Origin: Haloarchaeobius sp. FL176
Lineage (GTDB): Archaea; Halobacteriota; Halobacteria; Halobacteriales; Natrialbaceae
Direction: 5' to 3'
Length of the DNA: 64,000 nucleotides
Assembly (NCBI RefSeq): GCF_024609245.1
Contig: NZ_JANJYH010000003.1
Coordinates: 124,001 to 188,000, forward strand
Position numbers and translations under genes: made by a program. Shown one piece after another: positions 1 to 7,861 of the stretch (position 1 is its first letter; every line of letters begins with the position of its first letter). The notes beneath the pieces were generated by a model. That model did no database searches, was not told the DNA's origin, and saw nothing but the letters and a program-made list of their open reading frames with translations.

Positions 1-36
1 GCGTCTACCGCTGGGGGTGACAAGAGGGTTCGGGTT

Positions 37-561
37 TCAGTCTGCGCTGGTGTCGATGGTCACCTCGACATCGCGGTGGCGTCCCTCGACGTCCCGGACG
101 ACGCGTTCGACGATGCGTTTCGCCTCGCTGCGGATCTTCGGCTTGACCTTGTCGATGACCCAGGAGATGGAGACGAATCGCGGTATCTTGATATCGCCGG
201 CACGCGCCGAATCCGGGTCGTACTTGACCAGGAATCGAACCCTGCAGGCGTGGTCCTCGCCCTCGGGTGCGGATTCGGGCTCTGGCTCGACGCGCCACTG
301 TCCGACGGCGTCGATGTCCTTGAGGATGCGCCAGTCGATGCTCTCTGCGCGGTCGATGGCCGTGACCTCGGAGTGTGCGGTGTAGGTCAGATTCCACCAG
401 GCGAACTCGAGCTGATACCGGGTCCCGGCACCGCCGTCGCCGTTCTGCCGTACGTCCTTCAGGTACTCGGAGTAGCGCGCGTACCCCGGGAAGTCCACGA
501 GGAACTCGAAGACACGTTCTGGCGGGGCGTAGATGACCGTCGTGACCTCGACGCGTTCCAC
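37..561 (-). CDS. SRPBCC/START-like lipid- or cofactor-binding protein
   Basis: A 174-residue protein with the polyketide-cyclase/COQ10-type START fold signature: it opens with a beta strand followed by YAPPERVFEFLVDFPGYARY, the usual helix-grip start, and ends in an amphipathic helix (KPKIRSEAKRIVERVVRDVEG). Such proteins bind hydrophobic ligands in a cavity; the ligand here is unknown. The GTG at 561 is chosen because the family start lies just before VEVTTVIYAPPE and a TATA-like TTACGG sits about 28 bp upstream; an in-frame start at 645 would add residues that look non-coding. It diverges from the surface-protein gene at 672. Function is assigned only at fold level. Confidence 0.8.
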   Translation of the reverse strand: MERVEVTTVIYAPPERVFEFLVDFPGYARYSEYLKDVRQNGDGGAGTRYQLEFAWWNLTYTAHSEVTAIDRAESIDWRILKDIDAVGQWRVEPEPESAPEGEDHACRVRFLVKYDPDSARAGDIKIPRFVSISWVIDKVKPKIRSEAKRIVERVVRDVEGRHRDVEVTIDTSAD

Positions 562-628
562 ATCAGTTCTACCGACAGTTCCACCGTAAGCCTTTCCGTC
601 AGAAGTCGGCGATGACGCCCCCGCGACA

Positions 629-642
629 AAAAGATATAAACA
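629..642 (+). promoter_or_regulatory. TATA-type promoter of surface-protein gene
   Basis: AAGATATAAAC is an AT-rich island in GC-rich DNA, about 32-35 bp before the ATG at 672, which fits an archaeal TATA box with a short leader. Confidence 0.5.
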
Positions 643-671
643 CAACTACGACTTAAAATTGCCATTAATTG

Positions 672-1943
672 ATGTTGAAGAAACACCAAGTGGCGGCGCT
701 TCTGCTGGTCGTCGTCGCGTGCACGCTCCCCTTCGCACCGCTGGCGACCGCAAGCGAATCCGGCGAACGGAGCGTGCACGCGACCGTCACCTTCGACATC
801 ACCGTCGACGGTGGGTCCGTGGAGCCCGGGGGGACGGTCACGGTCTCGTTCACCGCGACGAACGATGGCGACGAAGCTGCGAGCAACGCACAGGTGGAGG
901 CGCAGGTCCCCCGGAACTGGTCTATCGCGGGACACAGCGACGACGGCGGGCAGTTCGCCGGCCGCGGCGTCGGCTGGGCGTGGGAGTCGCTCGAGGCTGG
1001 ACAGTCGGTATCGCCGACAGTCACCCTGTCAGTCCCCGAGGACACGTCGGCAGGCGAGGTGACGGTCCAGGCGTTCGTTGGTGACGCCGACCGGAACACC
1101 GCGACGAACGAGACAACCCTCACGGTCGAAAGTGGCGACGGTGGTAGCGGTGGCGATGACGGCGGCGATGGCGGTGACGGCGGTGACGACGGGAGCAGTG
1201 GTGACGATGGCGGTGACGGCAGTGATGGCAATGACGGTGGCGACGGAGGCGATGACGGCAGTGACGGCGATGACAGTGGCGAGGACGGCGGTAAGATAGG
1301 AGGTGGCGACGATGGGAGTTCTGCCAGTGATGAGAGCAGTGACGATGGAAGTTCCGGCGGTGACGATGGAAGTTCCGGCGGTGACGATGGAAGTTCTGGC
1401 AGTGACAGCGGGAGCGATGGCGAGAGTAGCGGCGAGGACAGCGACGGCGGGGGTGCCGACGACACCAACGACGAGAACGGCGACGACGCACCGGGCGACG
1501 GCTCGGATGAGAGCCTCTCCGGGAACGAGAGCGACAGCGGCGGGGACGACAACGCAACCGGCAACGAGTCGAGCGACGACGCAACCGGCAACGAGTCGGG
1601 TGGGACTGACTCGGTCGGCGCAGGGAGCGACGACGGCGGGGAGTCTGCCGACGGGAGCCAGCAGTCCGACGACCAACAACAGGCCAGCGACGCACCTGCC
1701 GGCGACCCCGCTTCGGGCGCGAACGAGGGTGGGAGTGGGTCCAGCGACGCCGCGGGCAGCGACACCGGCAACCCGCTTCTGGACGAGTCAAGCGGCGGCG
1801 ATGGCGGTGGCGGTGGTATCATCGGCGCAGTCGGGGCGATGAGCACCCCGGTCGATGACCCGACGATGCGCACGGCGAACCCCGCGTTCTGGGTGGTCGC
1901 CGGTTTCGCGGTCGTCTCGCTCCTGCGCCGATGGGCCCGATAG
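672..1943 (+). CDS. Secreted surface protein with acidic Gly/Asp/Ser stalk and C-terminal membrane anchor
   Basis: A 423-residue protein. Residues 1-28 are a Sec signal peptide (MLKKHQ, then AALLLVVVACTLPFAPLATA). Residues about 35-150 form a CARDB/NEW3-like beta-sandwich (GGSVEPGGTVTVSFTATNDG). Residues about 155-390 are low-complexity Asp/Gly/Ser with many N-x-S/T sites, partly made of short tandem DNA repeats. The C-terminus is one hydrophobic helix (AFWVVAGFAVVSLL) plus RRWAR, so the protein is probably tethered to the membrane with its folded domain held out through the S-layer by the stalk. It lacks a PGF-CTERM motif, so it is unlikely to be an archaeosortase substrate. Ligand unknown. 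Confidence 0.8.
   Translation: MLKKHQVAALLLVVVACTLPFAPLATASESGERSVHATVTFDITVDGGSVEPGGTVTVSFTATNDGDEAASNAQVEAQVPRNWSIAGHSDDGGQFAGRGVGWAWESLEAGQSVSPTVTLSVPEDTSAGEVTVQAFVGDADRNTATNETTLTVESGDGGSGGDDGGDGGDGGDDGSSGDDGGDGSDGNDGGDGGDDGSDGDDSGEDGGKIGGGDDGSSASDESSDDGSSGGDDGSSGGDDGSSGSDSGSDGESSGEDSDGGGADDTNDENGDDAPGDGSDESLSGNESDSGGDDNATGNESSDDATGNESGGTDSVGAGSDDGGESADGSQQSDDQQQASDAPAGDPASGANEGGSGSSDAAGSDTGNPLLDESSGGDGGGGGIIGAVGAMSTPVDDPTMRTANPAFWVVAGFAVVSLLRRWAR
1341..1403 (+). repeat. Three 21-bp tandem repeats in the stalk coding region
   Basis: Three consecutive 21-bp units (1341-1361, 1362-1382, 1383-1403), the third with a few changes, each encoding DDGSSGG/S. They lie inside the surface-protein gene and are in frame, so copy-number change would lengthen or shorten the stalk without a frameshift. 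Confidence 0.85.
1548..1601 (+). repeat. Two 27-bp tandem repeats in the stalk coding region
   Basis: Units at 1548-1574 and 1575-1601 share the 18-bp core GCAACCGGCAACGAGTCG and encode ATGNES, each containing an N-x-S sequon. Confidence 0.8.
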
Positions 1944-1984
1944 CTCTCGACCGCTTTATCTTTCCTCGAACCCGACCCGCACGT

Positions 1985-2731
1985 ATGGACGCAGACGTCT
2001 GCATCGTCGGCGGCGGCGTCGCTGGACTGGCCGCGGGCATCTTCACCGGTCGTGCGGACCTGGAGACCGTCGTCGTCGACGACGAGGAGTCGATACTGCG
2101 ACGGAACGCGCATCTGGAGAACTACCCGGGGTTCCCGTTCGGGGTCGACGCGCGCCGCCTGCTGGAGCGGACACGCGAGCAGGCTCGCATCGGGGGCTGT
2201 TCGTTCCGCGACGGGCTAGTCACCGACGTCGAAGACAGGTCGGGCAGCAGTTTCACCGTCACCGTCGACGAAGGAACGTCGTTTTCGACCGGGCGGGTCG
2301 TCGCCGCATCGTGGTCGGACGCGTCGTACCTCGACGGACTCGGCGTGGAGACGGAGACACGCGGGAGCAAGACGTTCGTGCAGGTCGACCGTGAGGGGCG
2401 GACGAACGTCGACGGCATCTACGCCGCGGGCCGCCTCGCCGACCAGTACCACCAAGCCATCGTCTGTGCGGGCCACGGGGCGACGGTCGGACGGACGGTC
2501 GTCCACGACTCCGACGCGAACTTCTACCACGACTGGGTGACTCCGGAGGGGTACTTCACCGAGCGGGGGCGGGAGGTGCCCCCGGGCTGTGAGGAGATCG
2601 ACGATGCACAGCGACTGGAGCGCGACGAGCGCGCCCGCGACGCGCTCCGGGCGTACACGGAGCCGCTCGACGACGAGCCGACGATGCATCCGAGCGTCGT
2701 GGCCGACCGGGAGGGCACCGAACACACATGA
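1985..2731 (+). CDS. Minimal thioredoxin-reductase-like FAD protein
   Basis: A 248-residue flavoprotein of the pyridine-nucleotide-disulphide oxidoreductase superfamily. It begins with the Rossmann FAD motif CIVGGGVAGLAAG (residues 5-17). It ends the fold with the second FAD motif NVDGIYAAGRLAD followed by a helix (AIVCAGHGATVG), as in thioredoxin reductases. The NAD(P)H-binding middle domain and the CxxC redox centre are missing; a normal reductase is about 310-330 residues. A 75-residue tail of its own follows (FYHDWVTPEGYF and onward). Its stop overlaps the start of coaBC by ATGA, so the two are co-translated. Electron donor and acceptor are unknown. Confidence 0.75.
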   Translation: MDADVCIVGGGVAGLAAGIFTGRADLETVVVDDEESILRRNAHLENYPGFPFGVDARRLLERTREQARIGGCSFRDGLVTDVEDRSGSSFTVTVDEGTSFSTGRVVAASWSDASYLDGLGVETETRGSKTFVQVDREGRTNVDGIYAAGRLADQYHQAIVCAGHGATVGRTVVHDSDANFYHDWVTPEGYFTERGREVPPGCEEIDDAQRLERDERARDALRAYTEPLDDEPTMHPSVVADREGTEHT

Positions 2732-3975
2732 GCCAGGGCAACGAAGCCGGTGCTATGCTCGACGGAGTGAACGTCGCCCTGGGAGTCACCGGGTCGATAG
2801 CCGCCGTCAAGACGGTCGAGTTGGCCCACGAGCTGCGCCGCCGCGGGGCGTCCGTCCGTGCCGTGATGACGGACAGTGCGACTGGCATCATCCACCCGTG
2901 GGCGGTCGAGTTCGCCACCGAGAACGACGTGGTCAGCGAGATCACCGGAAGCGTCGAGCACGTCGAACTCTGCGGCCGCGAGGGCTGGGCGGACGTGCTC
3001 CTGATCGCGCCGGCGACGGCGAACACGGTCGGGAAGATAGCGTCGGCGGTCGACGACACGCCGGTCACGACCTGTGCGACGACCGCGATCGGCGCTGACG
3101 TGCCCGTCGTCGTCGCGCCGGCGATGCACGAGCCGATGTACGACCACCCCGGCGTGCTGGCGGCGATGGACACGCTGGAATCGTGGGGCGTGGCGTTCGT
3201 CGACCCGCGCGTCGAGGAGGGCAAGGCGAAGATAGCGACGGAGGACGCCGTCGCGCTCGAGGTCGCCAGAGCTGCCGGCGAGGCACCCCTGGCCGACCGG
3301 CACGTCGTCGTCACGAGCGGCGCGACGGTGGCGGCAGTCGATCCGGTGCGCGTGCTGACGAACCGTTCCTCGGGGCGGACTGGCCGTGCAGTCGCCCGGG
3401 CCTGCTACGTCCTCGGCGCGGATGTGACGCTGATACACGGCGCGGTCGGCCCGCACGCGTTGACCACCGGCGAGGCCGTCGAGACAGTCCCCTTCGCCGA
3501 ACTCGTGTCGGTCGAGAGCGTCGCGGAGATGACGGCAGCCGCGCTCGCTGCAGTCGAGGGCGACGGTGAGGGCGGCGACGGCGAGACCGCGGCCGACGCA
3601 CTCGTCTCCGTCGCGGCCATCGGCGACTACACCGTCGATACTGCGGACGAGAAGATCCGCTCCGGGCAGGACGAGCTGTCGCTGTCGCTGTCGCCGACGC
3701 CGAAGCTGCTCGACAGCGTTCGGGCGGAGCACCCCGACCTGCGGATGGTCGGCTTCAAGACGGAGACGAGCGGCGACGACGACGCGATGGTCGCGGCGGC
3801 GAGGGAGACGGCCTCGCGTGCCGGGCTGGCGTTCGTCGTCGCCAACGACGCGAGCGTCATGGGCAGCGAATCGAGCCGCGCGCTGCTCGTCCACGAAGAG
3901 GGGTACTCCGAGTTCAGCGGCGAGAAGTCCGCGCTCGGGCTGGCGGTCGCGCGGGCGCTCGCAGCGACGTTCTAA
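2728..3975 (+). CDS. coaBC: Bifunctional phosphopantothenoylcysteine decarboxylase / phosphopantothenate-cysteine ligase
   Basis: A 415-residue CoaBC of coenzyme A synthesis. The N-terminal flavoprotein half (CoaC) shows GVTGSIAAVKTVELAHELRR and the active-site region MHEPMYDHPGV. The C-terminal half (CoaB) starts near residue 190 (HVVVTSGATV), with the dinucleotide-fold motif TNRSSGRTG at about 212-220 and a later KLLDSVRAEHPDL stretch. It joins cysteine to phosphopantothenate and then decarboxylates the product. The ATG at 2728 overlaps the stop of the FAD-protein gene. Confidence 0.93.
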   Translation: MSQGNEAGAMLDGVNVALGVTGSIAAVKTVELAHELRRRGASVRAVMTDSATGIIHPWAVEFATENDVVSEITGSVEHVELCGREGWADVLLIAPATANTVGKIASAVDDTPVTTCATTAIGADVPVVVAPAMHEPMYDHPGVLAAMDTLESWGVAFVDPRVEEGKAKIATEDAVALEVARAAGEAPLADRHVVVTSGATVAAVDPVRVLTNRSSGRTGRAVARACYVLGADVTLIHGAVGPHALTTGEAVETVPFAELVSVESVAEMTAAALAAVEGDGEGGDGETAADALVSVAAIGDYTVDTADEKIRSGQDELSLSLSPTPKLLDSVRAEHPDLRMVGFKTETSGDDDAMVAAARETASRAGLAFVVANDASVMGSESSRALLVHEEGYSEFSGEKSALGLAVARALAATF

Positions 3976-3983
3976 CGACCGAC

Positions 3984-4002
3984 GTTCACGATAACTGTGA
4001 AC
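3984..4002. terminator. Hairpin between convergent coaBC and mnhG
   Basis: GTTCAC (3984-3989) and GTGAAC (3997-4002) form a perfect 6-bp stem with a 7-nt loop in the 92-bp gap between convergent genes. There is no clear T-tract, so termination is an inference from position. Confidence 0.35.
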
Positions 4003-4067
4003 TTTCGAGGGAGATTCGAACGACAGCCGGTGGTTCGAGAGGCGCAGCCGTGCCGGTTACGGTCCCC

Positions 4068-4439
4068 TCAGTCCTCGGTCTCCTCGGGTTCGCCGCGCTC
4101 GATGCCCGCACCGCCGACCGGCCACTCGACGTCGTCGGTGAAGTCGACGCCCATCTTCCGCGCGGACCGCGAGATGAGGTGGCCGCCGGTCGGCGCGGTG
4201 AGGAACAGGAAGACGATGGCGACGAGCGTCTCCAGAGCGACGCCCTGCCCGCCGAAGTAGACGAAGCCGGCGACGAACATCGACGCCGCGCCCAGCGTCG
4301 CTGCTTTGCTGGTCGCGTGCAGCCGGTTGTAGACGTTCGGGAAGCGGATGAGCCCGATGGTCCCGACGAGCAGGAAGAAACTGCCCACGAGCACGAACCC
4401 GGCGACTGCGGCGTATTGGATGGTCTCGAGTAGCGTCAT
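4068..4439 (-). CDS. mnhG: Mrp-type Na+/H+ antiporter subunit G
   Basis: A 123-residue membrane protein with three predicted helices (about 10-32, 42-64, 67-88). It carries the MrpG signature: GLIRFPNVYNRLHATSKAATLG followed by FLFLTAPTGGHLISRSA. It is the last gene of the mnhABCDEFG operon and its ATG overlaps the mnhF stop by 4 bp. In bacteria MrpG is a small structural subunit essential for complex assembly. Confidence 0.93.
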   Translation of the reverse strand: MTLLETIQYAAVAGFVLVGSFFLLVGTIGLIRFPNVYNRLHATSKAATLGAASMFVAGFVYFGGQGVALETLVAIVFLFLTAPTGGHLISRSARKMGVDFTDDVEWPVGGAGIERGEPEETED

Positions 4440-4732
4440 TCGATGATGTCACCTTCCGTGACGTAGCGTGCGACGGCGATGGTGCTGACGAAGCCGATGA
4501 TGGCGAGCACGAGGCTCACGTCGACGAACAGGCCTCGGCCCTGGATCATCGCCCAGAGCATGGCGATGGCGACGACGTTGGTCCCGATGGTGTCGAGCGC
4601 GACGACACGGTCGGGGGTCGTCGGCCCCCGGATGACCCGGTAGGCACACAGTAGCGTGACGGCGCTGGCGATGAACAGCCCGAGGTTCAGGCTCACGATG
4701 AACCAGTCGGGGGCGTTCCCGATATCAAGCAT
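4436..4732 (-). CDS. mnhF: Mrp-type Na+/H+ antiporter subunit F
   Basis: A 98-residue protein with three membrane helices and the MrpF hallmark YRVIRGPTTPDRVVALDTIG, containing the conserved PDR-x-x-ALD segment. The ATG at 4732 overlaps the mnhE stop by 8 bp; a GTG three codons upstream (4741) is possible but less likely. Subunits E, F and G form the small-subunit end of the complex. Confidence 0.93.
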   Translation of the reverse strand: MLDIGNAPDWFIVSLNLGLFIASAVTLLCAYRVIRGPTTPDRVVALDTIGTNVVAIAMLWAMIQGRGLFVDVSLVLAIIGFVSTIAVARYVTEGDIIE

Positions 4733-5360
4733 CGTCCTCACCCCCGTCGGGCTCCGGCACCGGCGAGCCGGGGGAGAGGCGTTCGTCGAAGATGACGAGC
4801 GCGTAGTCCTCCCAGCGCCGGATCGGTTCGACGACCGACTCCTCGTCGGTCGCGGCGAGCGTGTGGACGAACAGCGAGTTTCGTTCTTCGTCGTAGTCCA
4901 TGGTGAGTGTGCCCGGTGTGAGCGTGATGGAGTTCGCGATGGTCGTGATTGCGACCGCCGACTCCACGCGGAGCGGCACCTCGACGACGCTCGGGTCGAT
5001 GGGCATCGACGGCGAGAGCACCCGACGTGCCACGTCGATGTTCGCCGTCACCAGCTCCCAGAGGAACAGGCCGAGGTAGATGCCGGCCGCCGGGAGCACC
5101 GACAGCGAGCGCCGCAGCCCGTACGTCGGCGCGTAGACGCCGCGGATGGCGTAGGCGATGGGGAGCCCCACCGCGAGCCCGATGATGAACTCCCCGGCGG
5201 CGAGCCCCGGTTCGTCGATGAAGTGAACGCCACGGACGAACAGCCAGAGGACCGCCAGTGCGACGCCGATGGCGGGCCACTTCGACGCGCGCTCGTCCTG
5301 ATTCTCTTCGATGTCGTACGTCTCCGGCTCCTCGACGCTCGTCGTCTGGTCTTGAGACAT
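4725..5360 (-). CDS. mnhE: Mrp-type Na+/H+ antiporter subunit E
   Basis: A 211-residue MrpE homologue. Hydrophobic helices lie at about 28-43 and 55-75, with another near 90-108 (GIYLGLFLWELVTANIDVA). The conserved family tail includes ANSITLTPGTLTMDYD and LFVHTLAATDEE. An acidic, haloarchaeal N-terminal extension of about 27 residues precedes the first helix. The start codon shares a base with the mnhD stop (TGATG), indicating coupled translation. Confidence 0.93.
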   Translation of the reverse strand: MSQDQTTSVEEPETYDIEENQDERASKWPAIGVALAVLWLFVRGVHFIDEPGLAAGEFIIGLAVGLPIAYAIRGVYAPTYGLRRSLSVLPAAGIYLGLFLWELVTANIDVARRVLSPSMPIDPSVVEVPLRVESAVAITTIANSITLTPGTLTMDYDEERNSLFVHTLAATDEESVVEPIRRWEDYALVIFDERLSPGSPVPEPDGGEDDA

Positions 5361-7003
5361 CAGTGACCACCTCCACCGCTGGTGAGGCTCTCTTCGAGCC
5401 CGACCGCCTCGATGTAGTCGCCGGTCCCGAGCGCGGCGTTCGCTGCGTCGATGGCCGCGTCGACGACCGGGTCGAACGCGACGCCGACCCCGAGGGCGAC
5501 CACCGCGAGCACGAGCACCGTCGCGAACAGGCCGTACTGCGGCGTCGCTTGCTCGACGGCCTCGCTACGCTCGCCCCAGAAGCCGCGGTTCCAGGCACGG
5601 GTGACGTAGGCGATAGTGAGGATCGCCCCCAGCAGCGCCAGCCCGATGCCGAGGTTCGAGCCGGCGTTGACCGCCGCGTCGAAGACGAGGAACTTCCCGA
5701 AGAACCCCAGCAGCGGCGGGATGCCGACGAGGCTGAGCGCGGCGACGAAGAAGCCAGTCGAGAGCAGCGGCATTCGGCCGGCGATGCCGCCGAGGTCGTC
5801 GAACTCGATGGAGCCGACGGACTCGTACACCGCGCCGCTGGCGAGGAACAGCGCGGCCTTGGCCAGCGCGTGGTTCAGCGAGTAGACCAGCGCGGCCGCC
5901 AGCCCGAGCACCGCGACGCTCCCGTACGGGTCGGGTGCCTCCCAGCCGGCGACGACGCCGCCGGCGGCGAACGCCAGCGCGATGACGATGAAGCCGACCT
6001 GGCCGATGCTGGAGTACGCGAGCAGGTCGTCGACGTTGTCGCGGTTCACCGCGGCGACCCCACCGAGGATGATGCTCGCCGCACCCATGATGAACAGCAC
6101 TGGCCCGAAGAAGGCGAGCGTGGACTCGCCGACGACACCGGGCAGTGAGAGGTCCATCGGTGCGGCGTTGGCGAACACGGTGAAGTAGAGCCGGATGATG
6201 GCGTAGATGCCGACCTTCTTGACGACGCCGGCGAGCATCGCCGAGACGGGGGCGGGTGCAGCACGGTACGCCGCGGGCACCCACCACTGGAACGGGACGA
6301 TACCGGCCTTGAGTGCGAACACGACGAACAGCACCGCTGAGAGGCCGAGCACGGGTACGAGGCTGATGCCGAAGCTCGCCGGGTCGGCCAGCCGGCGGGC
6401 CAGGTCGGCCATGTTCAGCGTGCCGGTCGTCGAGTAGAGGCCGCCGATGGCGAGCAGCATGAACGCGCTCCCGACGAGGTTGAGCACGACGTACTGGAGC
6501 GCCGCCTTCGTGTGTTGCGGTCCGGAGTAGAAGACGACGAGGACGTAGCTCGACATCAACATCACCTCGAACCAGACGAACAGGTTGAAGATGTCGGCTG
6601 TGAGGAACGACCCCGTCACCCCGACCAGCATGAAGTGGTAGAGCGGGTGGTACGAGACCCGCTGGCCCGCCTCGTCCACGTACTGGATGGAGAACGCGAG
6701 CGCGAGCAGGCTCACGACGGCCGTCAGCCCGAGCATGAACGCCGAGAGGTCGTCGGCGACGAGCGTGATGCCGAATGGTGCGCCCCACTCGGAGAGCTGG
6801 TAGGTGAGGACGCCCTCGACGCCGTGTGAGCCGGCACCGGAGCGCACTCGCTGGATCAGCATCGCGACCGCACCGACGTACGCGAGGCCGCCGAGTGCAC
6901 TGACGACCTTCTGGACGCGGACGTACCGGTGGACGACGAGTGTCAGGATGGCCGTCACGAGCGCGACGAGCAACGGCGCGACGACGACCTGTTCAGTTGC
7001 CAT
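5360..7003 (-). CDS. mnhD: Mrp-type Na+/H+ antiporter subunit D (proton-translocating)
   Basis: A 547-residue polytopic protein of the NuoL/M/N-like proton-translocating family, about 14 helices. The key membrane glutamate is visible in NLFVWFEVMLMSSYVLV (E146), and the conserved lysine region is FALKAGIVPFQWWVPAAYRAAPAPVSA. The ATG at 7003 is preceded by GGAGGTGA at a good ribosome-binding distance, so it is preferred to the in-frame GTG at 7012. It overlaps the end of mnhC by 11 bp. Confidence 0.95.
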   Translation of the reverse strand: MATEQVVVAPLLVALVTAILTLVVHRYVRVQKVVSALGGLAYVGAVAMLIQRVRSGAGSHGVEGVLTYQLSEWGAPFGITLVADDLSAFMLGLTAVVSLLALAFSIQYVDEAGQRVSYHPLYHFMLVGVTGSFLTADIFNLFVWFEVMLMSSYVLVVFYSGPQHTKAALQYVVLNLVGSAFMLLAIGGLYSTTGTLNMADLARRLADPASFGISLVPVLGLSAVLFVVFALKAGIVPFQWWVPAAYRAAPAPVSAMLAGVVKKVGIYAIIRLYFTVFANAAPMDLSLPGVVGESTLAFFGPVLFIMGAASIILGGVAAVNRDNVDDLLAYSSIGQVGFIVIALAFAAGGVVAGWEAPDPYGSVAVLGLAAALVYSLNHALAKAALFLASGAVYESVGSIEFDDLGGIAGRMPLLSTGFFVAALSLVGIPPLLGFFGKFLVFDAAVNAGSNLGIGLALLGAILTIAYVTRAWNRGFWGERSEAVEQATPQYGLFATVLVLAVVALGVGVAFDPVVDAAIDAANAALGTGDYIEAVGLEESLTSGGGGH

Positions 7004-7343
7004 CGGTCTCACCTCCGAGTTCGAGCAGGTCGATGGTGCCGTGCTCCTCGTACACCCGGTAGGTGAGCACGAGGGCGAACGCGGTCGTCCCGAAGCCGAT
7101 GACGATGGCGGTCAGGACGAGCGCCTGCACGAGGGGGTCCGTCACGGCCCCTGCGCCCTCACCGTGGCCCTCGAGCACGGGAACTGTCCCGTCGAGCAGC
7201 CCCATCGTCACGAGGTAGACGTTCGCGGCCTGCGAGATGATGGAGACCCCCCAGACGACTCGGACCACGTCGCGTCGCAGGACGAGGAACGTCCCGAGCG
7301 CGAACAGCAGGCCGAGCACGAGGGCGAGGACGAACTCCGTCAT
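6993..7343 (-). CDS. mnhC: Mrp-type Na+/H+ antiporter subunit C (NuoK-like)
   Basis: A 116-residue protein with three helices, homologous to NuoK. The motif VWGVSIISQAANVYLVTMG in helix 2 and ALVLTAIVIGFGTTAFALVL in helix 3 (with the typical D-P-x-x-Q-A-L-x-L-T-A-I-V-I segment) identify MrpC. The ATG overlaps the mnhB stop by 4 bp. Confidence 0.94.
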   Translation of the reverse strand: MTEFVLALVLGLLFALGTFLVLRRDVVRVVWGVSIISQAANVYLVTMGLLDGTVPVLEGHGEGAGAVTDPLVQALVLTAIVIGFGTTAFALVLTYRVYEEHGTIDLLELGGETDGN

Positions 7344-7861
7344 TCGCCACCCACCACCGCGAGAATCGCGAGAAGTCCACCCACGACGACGAAGTAGACG
7401 CCGATGTCGAACACGAACGCCGTCGCCCAGTGGAACTCGAACAGCGTCCCGAAGATGAAGTCAGCGCCCGGGATCCACGCGACGTACTCGGTGGACGGCT
7501 TCACCACCTCGTCCGTGTGGGTCAGGAACGGCTTCCCGAACGCCATCGCGCCGAGGCCGGTGCCGGCAGCGATCGCGAGCCCGACACCGAACAGCGTCCG
7601 ATAGCGGTCGACGACCAGCGGGCCGGCGACGCTACCGGCGGGCTCGTACTCGTCGCCGAAGATGGTCTCCTGAACGTACTCCATCCCGAACACGATGTAC
7701 ACCAGCGCGAACGCGGCCGTCGTGAGGACGCCCGCGATGAACCCGCCTCCCGGCAGGTTGTGGCCCTGGAACAGCAGCGCGATGGCGACCACGAGCACGA
7801 GCGGTAGCGTGATGCGGGCAACGGTTCGTGCGATGACCGTCGTGTCGTCGCCGTAGCTCAT
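7340..7861 (-). CDS. mnhB: Mrp-type Na+/H+ antiporter subunit B
   Basis: A 173-residue MrpB protein. Helix 1 is followed by the family motif FQGHNLPGGGFIAGV (residues 31-45). Further helices lie at about 46-60, 90-108 and near the C-terminus (FDIGVYFVVVGGLLAILAVV). The ATG overlaps the mnhA stop by ATGA. Confidence 0.94.
   Translation of the reverse strand: MSYGDDTTVIARTVARITLPLVLVVAIALLFQGHNLPGGGFIAGVLTTAAFALVYIVFGMEYVQETIFGDEYEPAGSVAGPLVVDRYRTLFGVGLAIAAGTGLGAMAFGKPFLTHTDEVVKPSTEYVAWIPGADFIFGTLFEFHWATAFVFDIGVYFVVVGGLLAILAVVGGE

Noticed and set aside
1120-1791. Arg/His-rich frame antisense to the stalk region
   Set aside because: It is the complement of GAC/GGC repeats coding for Asp/Gly; the acidic frame with signal peptide and anchor is the real one.
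672-1943. Surface protein as an ArtA substrate
   Set aside because: The C-terminus lacks a PGF motif before the hydrophobic helix, so an archaeosortase signal is not supported.
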